Of a stretch of 64,000 bases of DNA, positions 17,006-26,538 are shown piece by piece. Source of the DNA: Cyclobacterium marinum DSM 745 (GTDB lineage Bacteria > Bacteroidota > Bacteroidia > Cytophagales > Cyclobacteriaceae); the NCBI RefSeq assembly GCF_000222485.1, contig NC_015914.1:4756001-4820000 (forward strand), given 5' to 3'. The notes under the pieces were generated by a model that did no database searches, was not told the DNA's origin, and saw only the letters and a program-made list of their open reading frames with translations. Each line of letters begins with the position of its first letter. Position 1 is the first letter of the stretch. Both the position numbers and the translations under genes were made by a program.

Positions 17006-19378
17006 TTAAAAACGTCTTTTCTGGCCACTAAATTCCATGGCTTCTCCTTTTCCAAACCCGTAGCTTAAACCAAAGGTCACAAACCTTCCACGCATACGAT
17101 GACTGTATTGGGAAAATGAGTCTTGGATGGTTTCACTTTCAAAAATTCTACTTGCAAAAGCGTCTCTTACGCTCAAGTTAAGGATTACTTTTCCTTTCAA
17201 TACTTTCTTCCTAACCCCTATGTCGGCCATGGCATAACCACTCATTAGGGATTGGAAAGTTTGCCTTTTCGATTGGTAATTACCTACCATTTCCAGGGTG
17301 AAATCAGCAGGGAATTCAATTTTAGTAGTCAACCTTGATGACCATTGATCTGCATTAAAATCAAAATCTGTTGATTCGTAAGTACCTTCTCTATGGAAAT
17401 AATTGTAATTGAAATCCCCGTTAAATGACAACCAATCCAATGGAGTATATTTTCCATTAATTTCCCAGCCGGTGGTTTTATTTGTACCAATATTCATGGG
17501 CATAGAGATGGCTATATCCCCTTCAAATCTAGTCACATTTTCCACAGTACTGGTAATGTATCGGTGATAAACGGAAGAGCTTAACGAAAATGTTTTGTGA
17601 TCAAATATACCTGTAATTTCATAGCTATCCGTTAATTCAGGAAGCAAGTCAGGGTTTCCTGTTCTAATACTATAGTTGTTTCTTATATTATAGTATGGGT
17701 TTAAATCAAAAAGTCTTGGCCTTGCTATTCTTCGAGAGTAACCGGCTTGAAGACTAAAGTTATCCCTCATTTTATAAGAGGTATGCACCGTAGGGAAAAA
17801 ATTGGTAAAATTCCGATTGTTTTCTTGGTTGGTTTCTTCTAAGAGGGTAAACAAATCAGTGTTTTCCATTCTTAAGCCTAACTTTATCCCCGCTTTTTCA
17901 CCTTCATAAGATCCTGTACTGTAGATCCCTAAAACTTTTTGGTTGTATAGAAAAGAGTTGGACAAATCCGTTACAACCACCCACTGATCGTTTTCCCAAT
18001 TACTGATAGAATAGTCATTACCAACGTCTGTTATCAGGTATTGCCCACCGGTTTCAAAAGTAATTTTTTCAGTAAAAGGTTGGGTATAATCCGCCTTAAA
18101 AGTATATTCCACCTGTCCAAAGTCAGTTTGGGTTTGCTGTTGGTCACTCAATGCTTCTTCTCCAAATTCGGGTGTATTGTTAAAGGAAGATTCTTGATCT
18201 TTCGAAAAGGAACTGCCTAATGCACTTATTAATAGAAAATGATCTTTTTTATCAGAGAAGTCTTTTTTGTACTGCATTTCAAATTGCCATTTTGGGTTGG
18301 TGGCAGAAGTTACTTCGTCCCTTTGCCAAGCAGAGGAAACCACATTGTCTGCCCCTATAGCACTATAGTTTATCAAAGAAGTTTCTGATTCCCACTCATA
18401 AGCAAAATTACCGGTGAGGGAAAGGACATTATTGTCATTTATGTGATAATCTGTTCCCAAAATTACATTTAAGAAGGATTCCCCCTTATCTCTTTCTCCA
18501 AAGTTGTTTATTTCAGTATTGGCTGTTTCATTTCTATTATAACCTTTATAGTTCTCAGGGAATTTTCGTTTACCAACCCCCACTTGACTGAAAAGGTTGA
18601 ATTTTTCAGTTCTTTTATTTAAACTAAAACCTAAACTATGGTTATCAGGTACGCCAGTATTCAATGAAACAGAACCATTGATCCCTCTTTTTTCTTCTTT
18701 TTTTAATACGATATTGATAATGCCTGAAGTTCCTTCAGCATCATATTTGGCAGAAGGGTTGGTGATAACTTCAACACTTTCAATCATATCGGCAGTCAAT
18801 GTGCCCAAGGCACTTCCTCCATCGCTTGTCAATACCGATGGCTTACCATTTATCATGATTTGAACCCCACCTGCTCCTCGTAGTTGAATTTGTCCTTCTA
18901 TATCTACTGTTACTGATGGAACATTATTTAGTACTTCAAGGGCGCTTGCACCTGTGCTACTTAAGTCTTGCCCTACATTAAAAATTCTTTTGTCTAGTCT
19001 AAATTCAGTAGAAGACCGTTCTCCACGGATTACCACTTCATCCATTAACTTGCTGTCTTCTTCCAACAAAATTGTCCCGAAATCTACTTTGCCATTACTT
19101 ATTTCATATTCTTCAATGGTCTTAGAAATGAAGCCGATAAAACTAATTTCAAGAACAAAGTCATCCTCTTGTGTAATGAGCAACAAACCACCATCAGCCT
19201 TTGTAGTAGTTCCTACCAATAGACTACCAGACGTTTTGTCCAGTAACTTAATGGTTGCAAATTCTATGGGGCTTTTACTTTTGGAATCCACCACCTTCCC
19301 GGATACTTCAATATCCTGGGCCAGTGAGGTAAATAATGTCACAAACAAAACCGTGACAAAAGTTAGAAGTCTTTTCAT
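17006..19378 (-). CDS. TonB-dependent-receptor-like outer-membrane beta-barrel protein
   Basis: The 790-residue protein has a signal peptide (MKRLLTFVTVLFVTLFTSLAQ), then a carboxypeptidase-regulatory-like domain at about residues 23-105 (VSGKVVDSKSKSPIEFATIK). A plug domain follows at about 110-230 (EVLNNVPSVTVDIEGQIQLR, NPSAKYDAEGTSGIINI), then a long outer-membrane barrel ending in FVTFGLSYGFG. This layout matches the Bacteroidota outer-membrane-barrel subfamily, which is distinct from SusC proteins, and no SusD partner is adjacent. The substrate is unknown. It diverges from a LytS/LytTR pair, which could control it. Confidence 0.85.
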   Translation of the reverse strand: MKRLLTFVTVLFVTLFTSLAQDIEVSGKVVDSKSKSPIEFATIKLLDKTSGSLLVGTTTKADGGLLLITQEDDFVLEISFIGFISKTIEEYEISNGKVDFGTILLEEDSKLMDEVVIRGERSSTEFRLDKRIFNVGQDLSSTGASALEVLNNVPSVTVDIEGQIQLRGAGGVQIMINGKPSVLTSDGGSALGTLTADMIESVEVITNPSAKYDAEGTSGIINIVLKKEEKRGINGSVSLNTGVPDNHSLGFSLNKRTEKFNLFSQVGVGKRKFPENYKGYNRNETANTEINNFGERDKGESFLNVILGTDYHINDNNVLSLTGNFAYEWESETSLINYSAIGADNVVSSAWQRDEVTSATNPKWQFEMQYKKDFSDKKDHFLLISALGSSFSKDQESSFNNTPEFGEEALSDQQQTQTDFGQVEYTFKADYTQPFTEKITFETGGQYLITDVGNDYSISNWENDQWVVVTDLSNSFLYNQKVLGIYSTGSYEGEKAGIKLGLRMENTDLFTLLEETNQENNRNFTNFFPTVHTSYKMRDNFSLQAGYSRRIARPRLFDLNPYYNIRNNYSIRTGNPDLLPELTDSYEITGIFDHKTFSLSSSVYHRYITSTVENVTRFEGDIAISMPMNIGTNKTTGWEINGKYTPLDWLSFNGDFNYNYFHREGTYESTDFDFNADQWSSRLTTKIEFPADFTLEMVGNYQSKRQTFQSLMSGYAMADIGVRKKVLKGKVILNLSVRDAFASRIFESETIQDSFSQYSHRMRGRFVTFGLSYGFGKGEAMEFSGQKRRF

Positions 19379-19426
19379 GTAGTTGAATATTTTCGGTTTA
19401 TAATTTAAATTTGATAATAAATTCGC

Positions 19427-19443
19427 AATACTTATAAAGTATT
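19427..19443. promoter_or_regulatory. palindrome in the receptor / two-component intergenic region
   Basis: AATACTT (19427-19433), ATA, and AAGTATT (19437-19443) form a perfect inverted repeat about 50 bases upstream of the receptor start and 134 bases upstream of the kinase start. It may be a binding site in the shared control region; nothing further supports this. Confidence 0.3.
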
Positions 19444-19576
19444 CGGTAAACGGCTCTATTTATCTGTCAAACGACATAATTTTGATTTATATGAAAAGTT
19501 TGTTGTTTACAGGAATATAATTGGTGTTCAACCTTAAAATTTGCCCAATGGGTTACCTAATGCTTATATTTATATT

Positions 19577-20611
19577 ATGAATAGGCAGCCTATAGTTCAA
19601 CATCTATCTAAAAAAGAGTTAATTTTTCAACTAGTATTACATGCTTTGGTGTTTAGTTTTTATGTAATTGATAGCAGTCATCCCAACAAGGTCAATACTT
19701 TCCATTGGTATGATGTCGTTTTTTTTCTTAATTATACAATCGCCAATCTTTGCATAAGCTATCTTTTATTACCTAAGTTTTTTTACACTAAGAAATACTT
19801 AGCCTTTTTTGGTTTAACTATTATTATCCTTGCATTGGTCATTTTAATGGAGGAGTTTGTGATAGAAAAATGGTATTTTCCTGACTCAAGAGGAGCAGGT
19901 TTTCCGGGGGTAATGTTTAGTCTGGGTCAGGTCTTGCCGGTTATCGTTATCCTGTCAGGCTTTAAATTTGCTTGGGATGCCCTTAGAAATCAAAGAAAAG
20001 TAGAGGAGTTAAAGGCCATCATTAAAGAAGGAGAATTGACCTTTTTAAAGTCTCAAATAAATCCTCATTTTCTATTTAATAATCTGAACAATTTGTATTC
20101 ATACGCTGTAGTAAAGTCTGCTAAAACACCGGAAATTATTTTAGAGCTGAGCTCAGTATTGCGCTATATGTTGTATGAATGCAAAGAGTCCTCCGTGCCA
20201 CTTTCCAAGGAAATTGAACACTTGAGAAATTTTACCCGCTTGTATGAAATGCAGATTGAAGAAAGAGGTAATGTTAGCTTTGAGGCCCCTGAATCAATTT
20301 CAGGTTTTGTCATTGCCCCATTAATATTGAATGTTTTTATTGAAAATGCATTTAAACACAGTCAATCCGGTCAATCGGAACAAATAGTGATCGACATTAG
20401 GTTGACATTGAGTGATGAAGGAAAGTTGACTTTTGTTTGTCAGAACAACTATAAAGCTGCTAATATAGATGCTAATGCGGGAAAAGGTATTGGATTAAGC
20501 AATGTTAGGAAAAGATTGAATTTGTTATACCATGATGCTCATGAATTGGAAATTCAGCAAACGGATTTCATGTATAAGGTAACTTTAGAAATGGTATTGA
20601 ATGAAAACTAA
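19577..20611 (+). CDS. LytS/YehU-type sensor histidine kinase
   Basis: I chose the ATG at 19577 (344 residues) over an in-frame TTG at 19541. Four hydrophobic helices fill the first 135 residues, with no large extracytoplasmic sensor. The conserved phospho-acceptor region FLKSQINPHFLFNNLNNLYS follows (His near residue 164), then the ATPase segment VFIENAFKHSQ and GKGIGLSNVRKRL. This is the His_kinase (PF06580) architecture that pairs with LytTR regulators. The regulator gene overlaps its 3' end by 11 bases, so the two form one operon and one signalling pair. The ligand is unknown. Confidence 0.92.
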   Translation: MNRQPIVQHLSKKELIFQLVLHALVFSFYVIDSSHPNKVNTFHWYDVVFFLNYTIANLCISYLLLPKFFYTKKYLAFFGLTIIILALVILMEEFVIEKWYFPDSRGAGFPGVMFSLGQVLPVIVILSGFKFAWDALRNQRKVEELKAIIKEGELTFLKSQINPHFLFNNLNNLYSYAVVKSAKTPEIILELSSVLRYMLYECKESSVPLSKEIEHLRNFTRLYEMQIEERGNVSFEAPESISGFVIAPLILNVFIENAFKHSQSGQSEQIVIDIRLTLSDEGKLTFVCQNNYKAANIDANAGKGIGLSNVRKRLNLLYHDAHELEIQQTDFMYKVTLEMVLNEN

Positions 20612-21317
20612 TATGAACTGTATCATTATTGAAGATCAGCCACCAGCACAAAGAATACTTAAAAAATACATAGATGACTTGGGTACACTTGAGCTAAAAG
20701 GTACTTTTAGTGACCCTATTTTAGCCATGAGTTTTTTAAATTCCAATGCCATAGATTTAATTTTTTTGGACATACACTTACCAAGGTTAACAGGCTTAGA
20801 ATTTCTCAAAAGCCTTAATAAAAAGCCCTATATTATTTTAACTACAGCCTATTCTGAATATGCCTTAGAAAGCTATGAGCTTGATGTGGTGGATTATTTA
20901 TTAAAACCTTTTTCTTTTTTAAGGTTTGTAAAAGCTGTAGGAAAAGTTCCCTCTGACAATCCCTCAAAAGCTAAAGAGTATGTCCAAAATAAGACTGAAA
21001 TGCAGAAAAAAGAACATTTTGTCAAATTGGGCTATGAACATATCAGAATAGCTTTCCAAGACATTATCTATATTCGAGCGGATGGTGATTATTGCGATAT
21101 AATTCTTCCGGGAAAGAAGTACCTTTCTTCTGAGCCCATGAGAAAGTGGTTAGAATTGTTGGATGAATCGCAATTTGTTAGAATTCACAAATCCTATATT
21201 GTAAATATTTCCCAAGTAGAAAAGGTTTCCGGCAATATGATTACTTTAATTGATGGAGAGCAGCTACCTATTGGGAGGGCTTATAAGGAAGCTTTTACAG
21301 AAAGATTTCTTAAATAG
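20601..21317 (+). CDS. LytTR-family response regulator
   Basis: The 238-residue protein has a receiver domain at residues 5-120 with the phosphorylatable Asp in LIFLDIHLPRLTGLEFLK (D57). A LytTR DNA-binding domain follows at about 135-236 (IIYIRADGDYCDIIL, FVRIHKSYIVNI, LPIGRAYKEAF). The start at 20601 overlaps the kinase gene; an ATG at 20613 (MNCIIIED) is an equally good start. It should act on promoters with LytTR-type direct repeats, and the divergent outer-membrane receptor gene is the nearest candidate target. Confidence 0.93.
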   Translation: MKTNMNCIIIEDQPPAQRILKKYIDDLGTLELKGTFSDPILAMSFLNSNAIDLIFLDIHLPRLTGLEFLKSLNKKPYIILTTAYSEYALESYELDVVDYLLKPFSFLRFVKAVGKVPSDNPSKAKEYVQNKTEMQKKEHFVKLGYEHIRIAFQDIIYIRADGDYCDIILPGKKYLSSEPMRKWLELLDESQFVRIHKSYIVNISQVEKVSGNMITLIDGEQLPIGRAYKEAFTERFLK

Positions 21318-21322
21318 TAAAG

Positions 21323-22156
21323 TTATTGAAAGGCTTTTATTTTTATGTTTTTAAATTCAACGCCTTGTCCTTCGGCCTGTAGGCCAATATATCCTTCTTT
21401 TAATAATTTCCCATCTACTTTATAGGAAGGATCAAAACGTTTGGCTACACCACCTCCAATTTGAGGTTTGGTATATTGTAATACTTCTTCACCATTTACT
21501 TTGTGGATCACAAGTGAATCACTGTACACAATTAATTCAGCATGTACCCACTCATCCCAAGGAAAGGTAGGGGAGCTGGAGTCAATACAATGCCTCGGAT
21601 CCATTTCTCCCTCAAAATAAACTTCAGTTCCCGGAGAACACATATTTCCAGTAGGTCTTGGCTTACCATCTCCGGCATCTGCCAACATTTGATATTCAAC
21701 GGATATCGGCCAATCCTGCTCCTTTAGTATGGTTTCAGGAGCTTGAGAATGGAACATCACTCCACTGTTTCTATAGGTATAACTTGGCGCATCTTCCATC
21801 CATTGCTCAGTAAAACGATAATCGAATTTAAGGTGGAAGGAGCCATAAGGATTCTTGTAAAATAGGTGGCCATAGCGCTCATCGAAACTATCATAACCAT
21901 CATAATTTACTTGGATCACTCCATCGACCACACGAAAAGTATTGGCATAATTATCACCCGTTTCATGGTGTTGGAACTTTGGTGTCCATCCATCCAGATT
22001 TTGGCCATTGAAAATGATCTCCCATGGCTCTTCTATTGTCTCATCAGTAGTTTTTGATTCACCTCTTTCACATGAAGAGTAAATTAATAGCATAATGAAC
22101 CATGCAAAAGATGACAGAATATATTTTTGTTGATTATTGATCAATGAACACTTCAT
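21323..22156 (-). CDS. DUF1080-family lipoprotein (3-keto-disaccharide hydrolase-like)
   Basis: The 277-residue protein has a lipoprotein signal ending in LIYSSC (Cys29). The mature part opens with EEPWEIIFNGQNLDGWTPK, the usual start of DUF1080 domains, and shows FHLKFDYRF, RNSGVMFHSQ and EYQMLADAGDG. The fold is a concanavalin-like sandwich. Some members are called 3-keto-disaccharide hydrolases, acting on oxidised sugars in the periplasm, so a sugar-processing role is reasonable but unproven. It converges with the LytTR gene with only 5 bases between stops, and lies 39 bases after the SulP gene. Confidence 0.85.
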   Translation of the reverse strand: MKCSLINNQQKYILSSFAWFIMLLIYSSCERGESKTTDETIEEPWEIIFNGQNLDGWTPKFQHHETGDNYANTFRVVDGVIQVNYDGYDSFDERYGHLFYKNPYGSFHLKFDYRFTEQWMEDAPSYTYRNSGVMFHSQAPETILKEQDWPISVEYQMLADAGDGKPRPTGNMCSPGTEVYFEGEMDPRHCIDSSSPTFPWDEWVHAELIVYSDSLVIHKVNGEEVLQYTKPQIGGGVAKRFDPSYKVDGKLLKEGYIGLQAEGQGVEFKNIKIKAFQ

Positions 22157-22195
22157 TTTTCTAGATTTTATGGGTAAACTGTTTCAAAAACTAAT

Positions 22196-24430
22196 TTAAG
22201 GATTATTATTGGTTACCTTTTCGGAAATATGAAGTGGAGAAAATTCTATTTTACCAGATTTTCTGTCAAAAATGGCGGTGCATAAACCAATTTTACCTAG
22301 TGAAATCTCATGGTTCAAATATTGATTTTGGCTGAGAATTAAGTTTTTAGAAAACTCTAAATTCCAAGCCATCAACCTTTCCGACCATTCCTCCAAATTG
22401 GCTTTAGTTAGTTGTTCAGGTTTAAAAAACTTTTCATTTATTGCAGGAACCAATAAAGGGCTGCAGGAATCGGGATTTTCCAAGATTTTTTTCAATGAAG
22501 ATAAAATTAACTTATTGGAAGTGTTTCCCATTATTAAAATCAATCTGGCTTTCTGTTTTCTACATGAAATTTCTATACTTTCTATCAAGTGCCTATCCAA
22601 TAAATTCCCTGCTACCTTTAAAGGAATAAGATCTCCTATACCCGTGTTCATTAGCATGTTGAGTGGTTCACGCATATCTATGCAGTTGACCATTACCGCA
22701 AGGGGGTCAACCTTAATGAAATCTTTTAATTTTTTGTTTTGATACCTTCTGGAAACTAAATCCCCATCTGTATAGCGCTTATTGCCTTCCTCAAGGAAGT
22801 TTAATATTTTTTGGGGAGAATTTAAATCGGTTCTGTCTTGAGTGTCTTTCCTGTCTAAAATTATTTTTTTCTTTGAGGAAAGGTTTTCACCCATACCTAA
22901 TATTGAAAAGTCAATATTATTTTCTACGGCAAAGGTCTGTTTATAATCTTTAAATATTTCAATAATATCTGGTTCAATATAAGAAGAAAAAGAGGCATCG
23001 ACGATTACCTTTGAGCCCTTCGGTAAATTCCATAGTGTCCGTTTAATGGCGGGCTTATTTAAAAATGAAACTTCATTGGAAAGCTCCAGTCGAATGGTTT
23101 TTTTCTTATTGGTTGGGTTAGTAGTCTCTATAAAATAGGGGTTGTGAAAATTACTCCTAAGTAAGAAAAACACACTTATTGCAGAACCAATCAATACACC
23201 TAATAACACATCTGTAAGAAGTATGCCGATTATGGTTACAGCAAAAGGTAAAAATTGGGGCCAGCCTTTGTGATACATTTGCCGTATCATATGAAATGAG
23301 GTGAGTTTGTATCCTACAAGAAGTAAAATACTGGCAAGCGAAGCTAAAGGAATGAGGTTGATGATATTGCTGAGAAATAATACACTAATTGTCAATAGAA
23401 AGCCATGAATGAGTGTGGATAGTTTGGATTCAGCACCTGCCTCTATATTTACTGAACTACGGACAATTACAGATGTAATTGGAATACCGCCTAATAAGCC
23501 AGTCAAAGTATTTCCTACACCTTGGGCGACCAATTCCTGATTGGGCGGGCTTCTTCTTTTGTGAGGGTCTAGATTGTCTGTGGCTTCTAGATTTAGTAAA
23601 GTAGCAATTGAACCTATTATTGCGATTGTGAAGGCATAAGTCCAAACTTTACCATTGCTGATAGCAGCAAAATCAGGAAAGGTGAAGAGGGAGCTAAATT
23701 GACTGACTTCCGGAATATTAACGAGGTGAACCCCCTCCAGAAATAATTCCGGGACAAATACCTTAAAAAGTTGATTAAGCGCCACTCCAAGAATCACCAC
23801 AAAAAGTGAAGGTGGAAATAATTTTAATCTCTTTAGCGGGGTTTTATCCCAAAATATCATTATCCCCAATGAAATGATAGACAAAACCAAAGCACCTGGA
23901 GCAATTGAAGAAACTACCATTAGTACTCTTTCTTCAAAACCTGCAAATGTATCCTTGGAATAATCTAACAGCCTGCTATCATCGATTTCCACTCCTACAG
24001 CATAAGGCAATTGTGAAAAAACCAAAATCAAACCTATGGCTGCCAAAAGGCCTTTGATAATATTGGTAGGAATGTAATCGGCTATTGCACCTGCCTTTAG
24101 AAAACCCAAAGCTATTTGAATCAAGCCACCTATCATCAAGGCAAGTAGAAATACCTGAAAAGAACCTAACAATTGGATCGCAACCAATACAACAGCCGAC
24201 AAGCTTGCAGCAGGTCCGGAAACGCTGGTGTGAGACCTACTCAACAGCCCAATAACCAAACCTCCGATCATTCCGGAAATTAATCCTGAAATTAAAGGAG
24301 CGCCACTCGCAAGCGCTATTCCTAAACACAAAGGTAGGGCCACCAAGAATACAACAATCCCAGCAGGGATGTCTTTCGATGGGTTTTTAAAAATTCCCTG
24401 GCTTAATGTATTATTATCCTTTTTATCCAT
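22196..24430 (-). CDS. SulP anion transporter fused to a degenerate beta-carbonic anhydrase
   Basis: Residues 1-425 form a SulP transporter (SGPAASLSAVVLVAI, NLEATDNLDPHKR, ITSVIVRSSVNIEAGAESK), which imports sulfate, bicarbonate or similar anions. A STAS-like linker covers about 440-515. The C-terminal 200 residues resemble a beta-carbonic anhydrase: VMVNCIDMREPLNM keeps the Cys-x-Asp-x-Arg pattern (C583, D585, R587) and IPLKVAGN follows. The next motif, normally GHxxC with the His and second Cys zinc ligands, reads MGNTSNKLI, so N636 and N639 replace both ligands. Zinc catalysis looks lost and the domain may be regulatory. The transporter part appears intact. Confidence 0.88.
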   Translation of the reverse strand: MDKKDNNTLSQGIFKNPSKDIPAGIVVFLVALPLCLGIALASGAPLISGLISGMIGGLVIGLLSRSHTSVSGPAASLSAVVLVAIQLLGSFQVFLLALMIGGLIQIALGFLKAGAIADYIPTNIIKGLLAAIGLILVFSQLPYAVGVEIDDSRLLDYSKDTFAGFEERVLMVVSSIAPGALVLSIISLGIMIFWDKTPLKRLKLFPPSLFVVILGVALNQLFKVFVPELFLEGVHLVNIPEVSQFSSLFTFPDFAAISNGKVWTYAFTIAIIGSIATLLNLEATDNLDPHKRRSPPNQELVAQGVGNTLTGLLGGIPITSVIVRSSVNIEAGAESKLSTLIHGFLLTISVLFLSNIINLIPLASLASILLLVGYKLTSFHMIRQMYHKGWPQFLPFAVTIIGILLTDVLLGVLIGSAISVFFLLRSNFHNPYFIETTNPTNKKKTIRLELSNEVSFLNKPAIKRTLWNLPKGSKVIVDASFSSYIEPDIIEIFKDYKQTFAVENNIDFSILGMGENLSSKKKIILDRKDTQDRTDLNSPQKILNFLEEGNKRYTDGDLVSRRYQNKKLKDFIKVDPLAVMVNCIDMREPLNMLMNTGIGDLIPLKVAGNLLDRHLIESIEISCRKQKARLILIMGNTSNKLILSSLKKILENPDSCSPLLVPAINEKFFKPEQLTKANLEEWSERLMAWNLEFSKNLILSQNQYLNHEISLGKIGLCTAIFDRKSGKIEFSPLHISEKVTNNNP

Positions 24431-24670
24431 TCGTTTGTAGTTGACTGTTAATTAATTAGAATGATACTATTTATAATAAAAAAATCAGCACCAACAATGA
24501 CTCTAGCCCAATGAAGGACTAATATTTTCCTTCCAAACCAAACCGGTGTAACAAAAATAGAATAAGAATTAGTAAAAAATTATTCTAACTCCTAAATATT
24601 TATTCTAAAGAAAAAAATTATCTTTAATCTCTAGACTTTTTTAATGGAAAGCAAATAACCCAAATGCCTT

Positions 24671-25969
24671 ATGAAAATTACAAAGCTATACTACGCTATA
24701 TCTGTCATTCTTTTCAGTCTATTTACTTTAAAACTTGCAGATGGTCAAACCAATCCTTCCGGTTTTATCTATGGAGACTTGTTGCCTGATGCTCCGGAAT
24801 TGGCAGAGCGGGGGATGTATAATGTTGGTGTAAAGACTTTAAACTTTCAGAATAATAATCAGCCGGATGTTGCGAATTTTAATAAAGACGAAAAACCCTT
24901 TTATGACAGGCCTTTAAAAGTCGAAGTTTGGTATCCGGCAGAAATAGATAGCCCTACTGTAACTATTTATGATGATTTTATTGGACTCGCAAACGATGAA
25001 AAACGCCCGCTTTCTCCGTTCTCCTTCAAAGGAAGAGCGACACGAGATGCACCTCCCAAGAATGATGAAGGGGCGTTTCCATTGGTAATTGTTTCCCATG
25101 GTTATGTTGGTTCCAGGTATTTGATGACCTATCTTACTGAAAATCTTGCCTCTAAAGGATATATTGTAGCAGCCATTCACCACACCGAGTCAACCTTTGA
25201 GGACCCGGGGAAATTTTCTAGTACACTTTATCATCGACCAATTGATGATTTATTTGTCTTAAATGAAATGGAGAAACTGGGAAAGAAAGGGGCCGATGGT
25301 ATTTTAGCAGGGATAGTCGATGTAGAGAATACAGCCTTAGTGGGTTATTCTATGGGGGGCTATGGTGCGTTAAATGCAGCAGGTGCGGGCTTTTCATCAG
25401 GTTTTGGAAGTTTTTTTAAGCAAATGACAGGAGGTAGTGACCTAATAATGGAGCGTAGTCTTTCTCATCCATCTTATGCAACATCTGTTGATCCAAGAAT
25501 TAAGGCTGTGGTGGCTTTTGCACCATGGGGAATGGCAAGAGGAGTTTGGGATAGTGAAGGTTTGGCAAACCTTAGAACCCCTTTGTTTTTTGTAGCCGGG
25601 GATCAGGATGATATTTCAGGTTATGAGGATGGAATCAAGGTTATTTTTGAAGGAGCTCTCAATGCGAACAGGTACTTGCTGACCTACATTAATGCCAGGC
25701 ACAATGTGGCACCTAATCCACCGCCTGCGGAATCTTTTCAAAAAGGGAAGCATCTGGATGAATATTTGCGTTATGCAGAGTCTTCTTGGGACCAAAGAAG
25801 AATAAACAATATCAACCAACATTTTGTAACAGCATTCTTGGGTATTCATTTAAAAGGTAAAGATTATACATCTTTTCTTGACTTACCTGAAGATTCGTTG
25901 GAAGAAACTTGGAAAGGTTTTAAACCTAGAACCTCTATTGGTTTAGAATTGAAGCATTTAGAGCCTTAG
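24671..25969 (+). CDS. secreted alpha/beta hydrolase (PAF-acetylhydrolase/dienelactone-hydrolase-like)
   Basis: The 432-residue protein has a signal peptide (MKITKLYYAISVILFSLFTLKLADG). A long N-terminal strand region leads to the oxyanion segment FPLVIVSHGYVGSRY (about residues 136-150), then the nucleophile elbow GYSMGGYG (S227). Probable acid and base follow in VAGDQDDISG and NARHNVAP. This is a complete alpha/beta hydrolase with lipase-like affinity to platelet-activating-factor acetylhydrolases. Substrate is unknown. A small lipoprotein gene follows after 50 bases and may be co-transcribed. Confidence 0.82.
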   Translation: MKITKLYYAISVILFSLFTLKLADGQTNPSGFIYGDLLPDAPELAERGMYNVGVKTLNFQNNNQPDVANFNKDEKPFYDRPLKVEVWYPAEIDSPTVTIYDDFIGLANDEKRPLSPFSFKGRATRDAPPKNDEGAFPLVIVSHGYVGSRYLMTYLTENLASKGYIVAAIHHTESTFEDPGKFSSTLYHRPIDDLFVLNEMEKLGKKGADGILAGIVDVENTALVGYSMGGYGALNAAGAGFSSGFGSFFKQMTGGSDLIMERSLSHPSYATSVDPRIKAVVAFAPWGMARGVWDSEGLANLRTPLFFVAGDQDDISGYEDGIKVIFEGALNANRYLLTYINARHNVAPNPPPAESFQKGKHLDEYLRYAESSWDQRRINNINQHFVTAFLGIHLKGKDYTSFLDLPEDSLEETWKGFKPRTSIGLELKHLEP

Positions 25970-26019
25970 CTAGAGTAATTTTTTTTTATTTAGAATTTAT
26001 TAACTAAAACATTTACAAC

Positions 26020-26538
26020 TTGAAAAATCTAAGGTGTTGTATTTTCGTATTCTGTTTTCTAGTCTTTACGGCCTGTAATATTAATGAAGAAGATCCTTTT
26101 CAAAACGTTAATGTTGAGGAATATATAGCGTTACTGATCAATGGTGAGTATACTGCTATGAATTTGCCGGAATTTACCGAATCAGATATCCCTAAACTAC
26201 TGGTTTATAGAAACCGTACCGAGAAAATCACTAATTTCCCTAGAAATTGGATTTCTTCGTACGTTAATGAGGAATGTTCTTTGGGAATGTATGTGTTATG
26301 GACCATAGAATCGATTCGAGCGGTAGCTATAGAAAGCGAATATTTAATAGGAAGGTTTCCTTCTCAAAACCCGATTGTGAGGGAAAGGGACGGCGATTTC
26401 AATCTTGTGCCGGAAGAGGATGCGCATCCCAAAGTTGCCCAAGCCTATTTTGAATGGTGGCAGGATAATCAAGACCGAAGTTTTGAAGCATTCAAAGCAA
26501 AAGACCCATTGCTTGATTCAGGTTTGAGTTGGCATTAA
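26020..26538 (+). CDS. small lipoprotein with a TTG start, function unknown
   Basis: The 172-residue protein begins at a TTG codon; an in-frame stop lies 15 bases upstream and no ATG lies between. The TTG start is supported because it gives an intact lipoprotein signal (MKNLRCCIFVFCFLVFTAC, Cys19). The mature domain contains YIALLINGEYTAMNLPEF, NWISSYVNEECSLGMYVLW and EWWQDNQDRSFEAF. It resembles short Bacteroidota lipoproteins (perhaps DUF4943, which I cannot confirm). Tryptophan- and acid-rich segments suggest a compact helical domain facing the periplasm. Confidence 0.7.
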   Translation: MKNLRCCIFVFCFLVFTACNINEEDPFQNVNVEEYIALLINGEYTAMNLPEFTESDIPKLLVYRNRTEKITNFPRNWISSYVNEECSLGMYVLWTIESIRAVAIESEYLIGRFPSQNPIVRERDGDFNLVPEEDAHPKVAQAYFEWWQDNQDRSFEAFKAKDPLLDSGLSWH

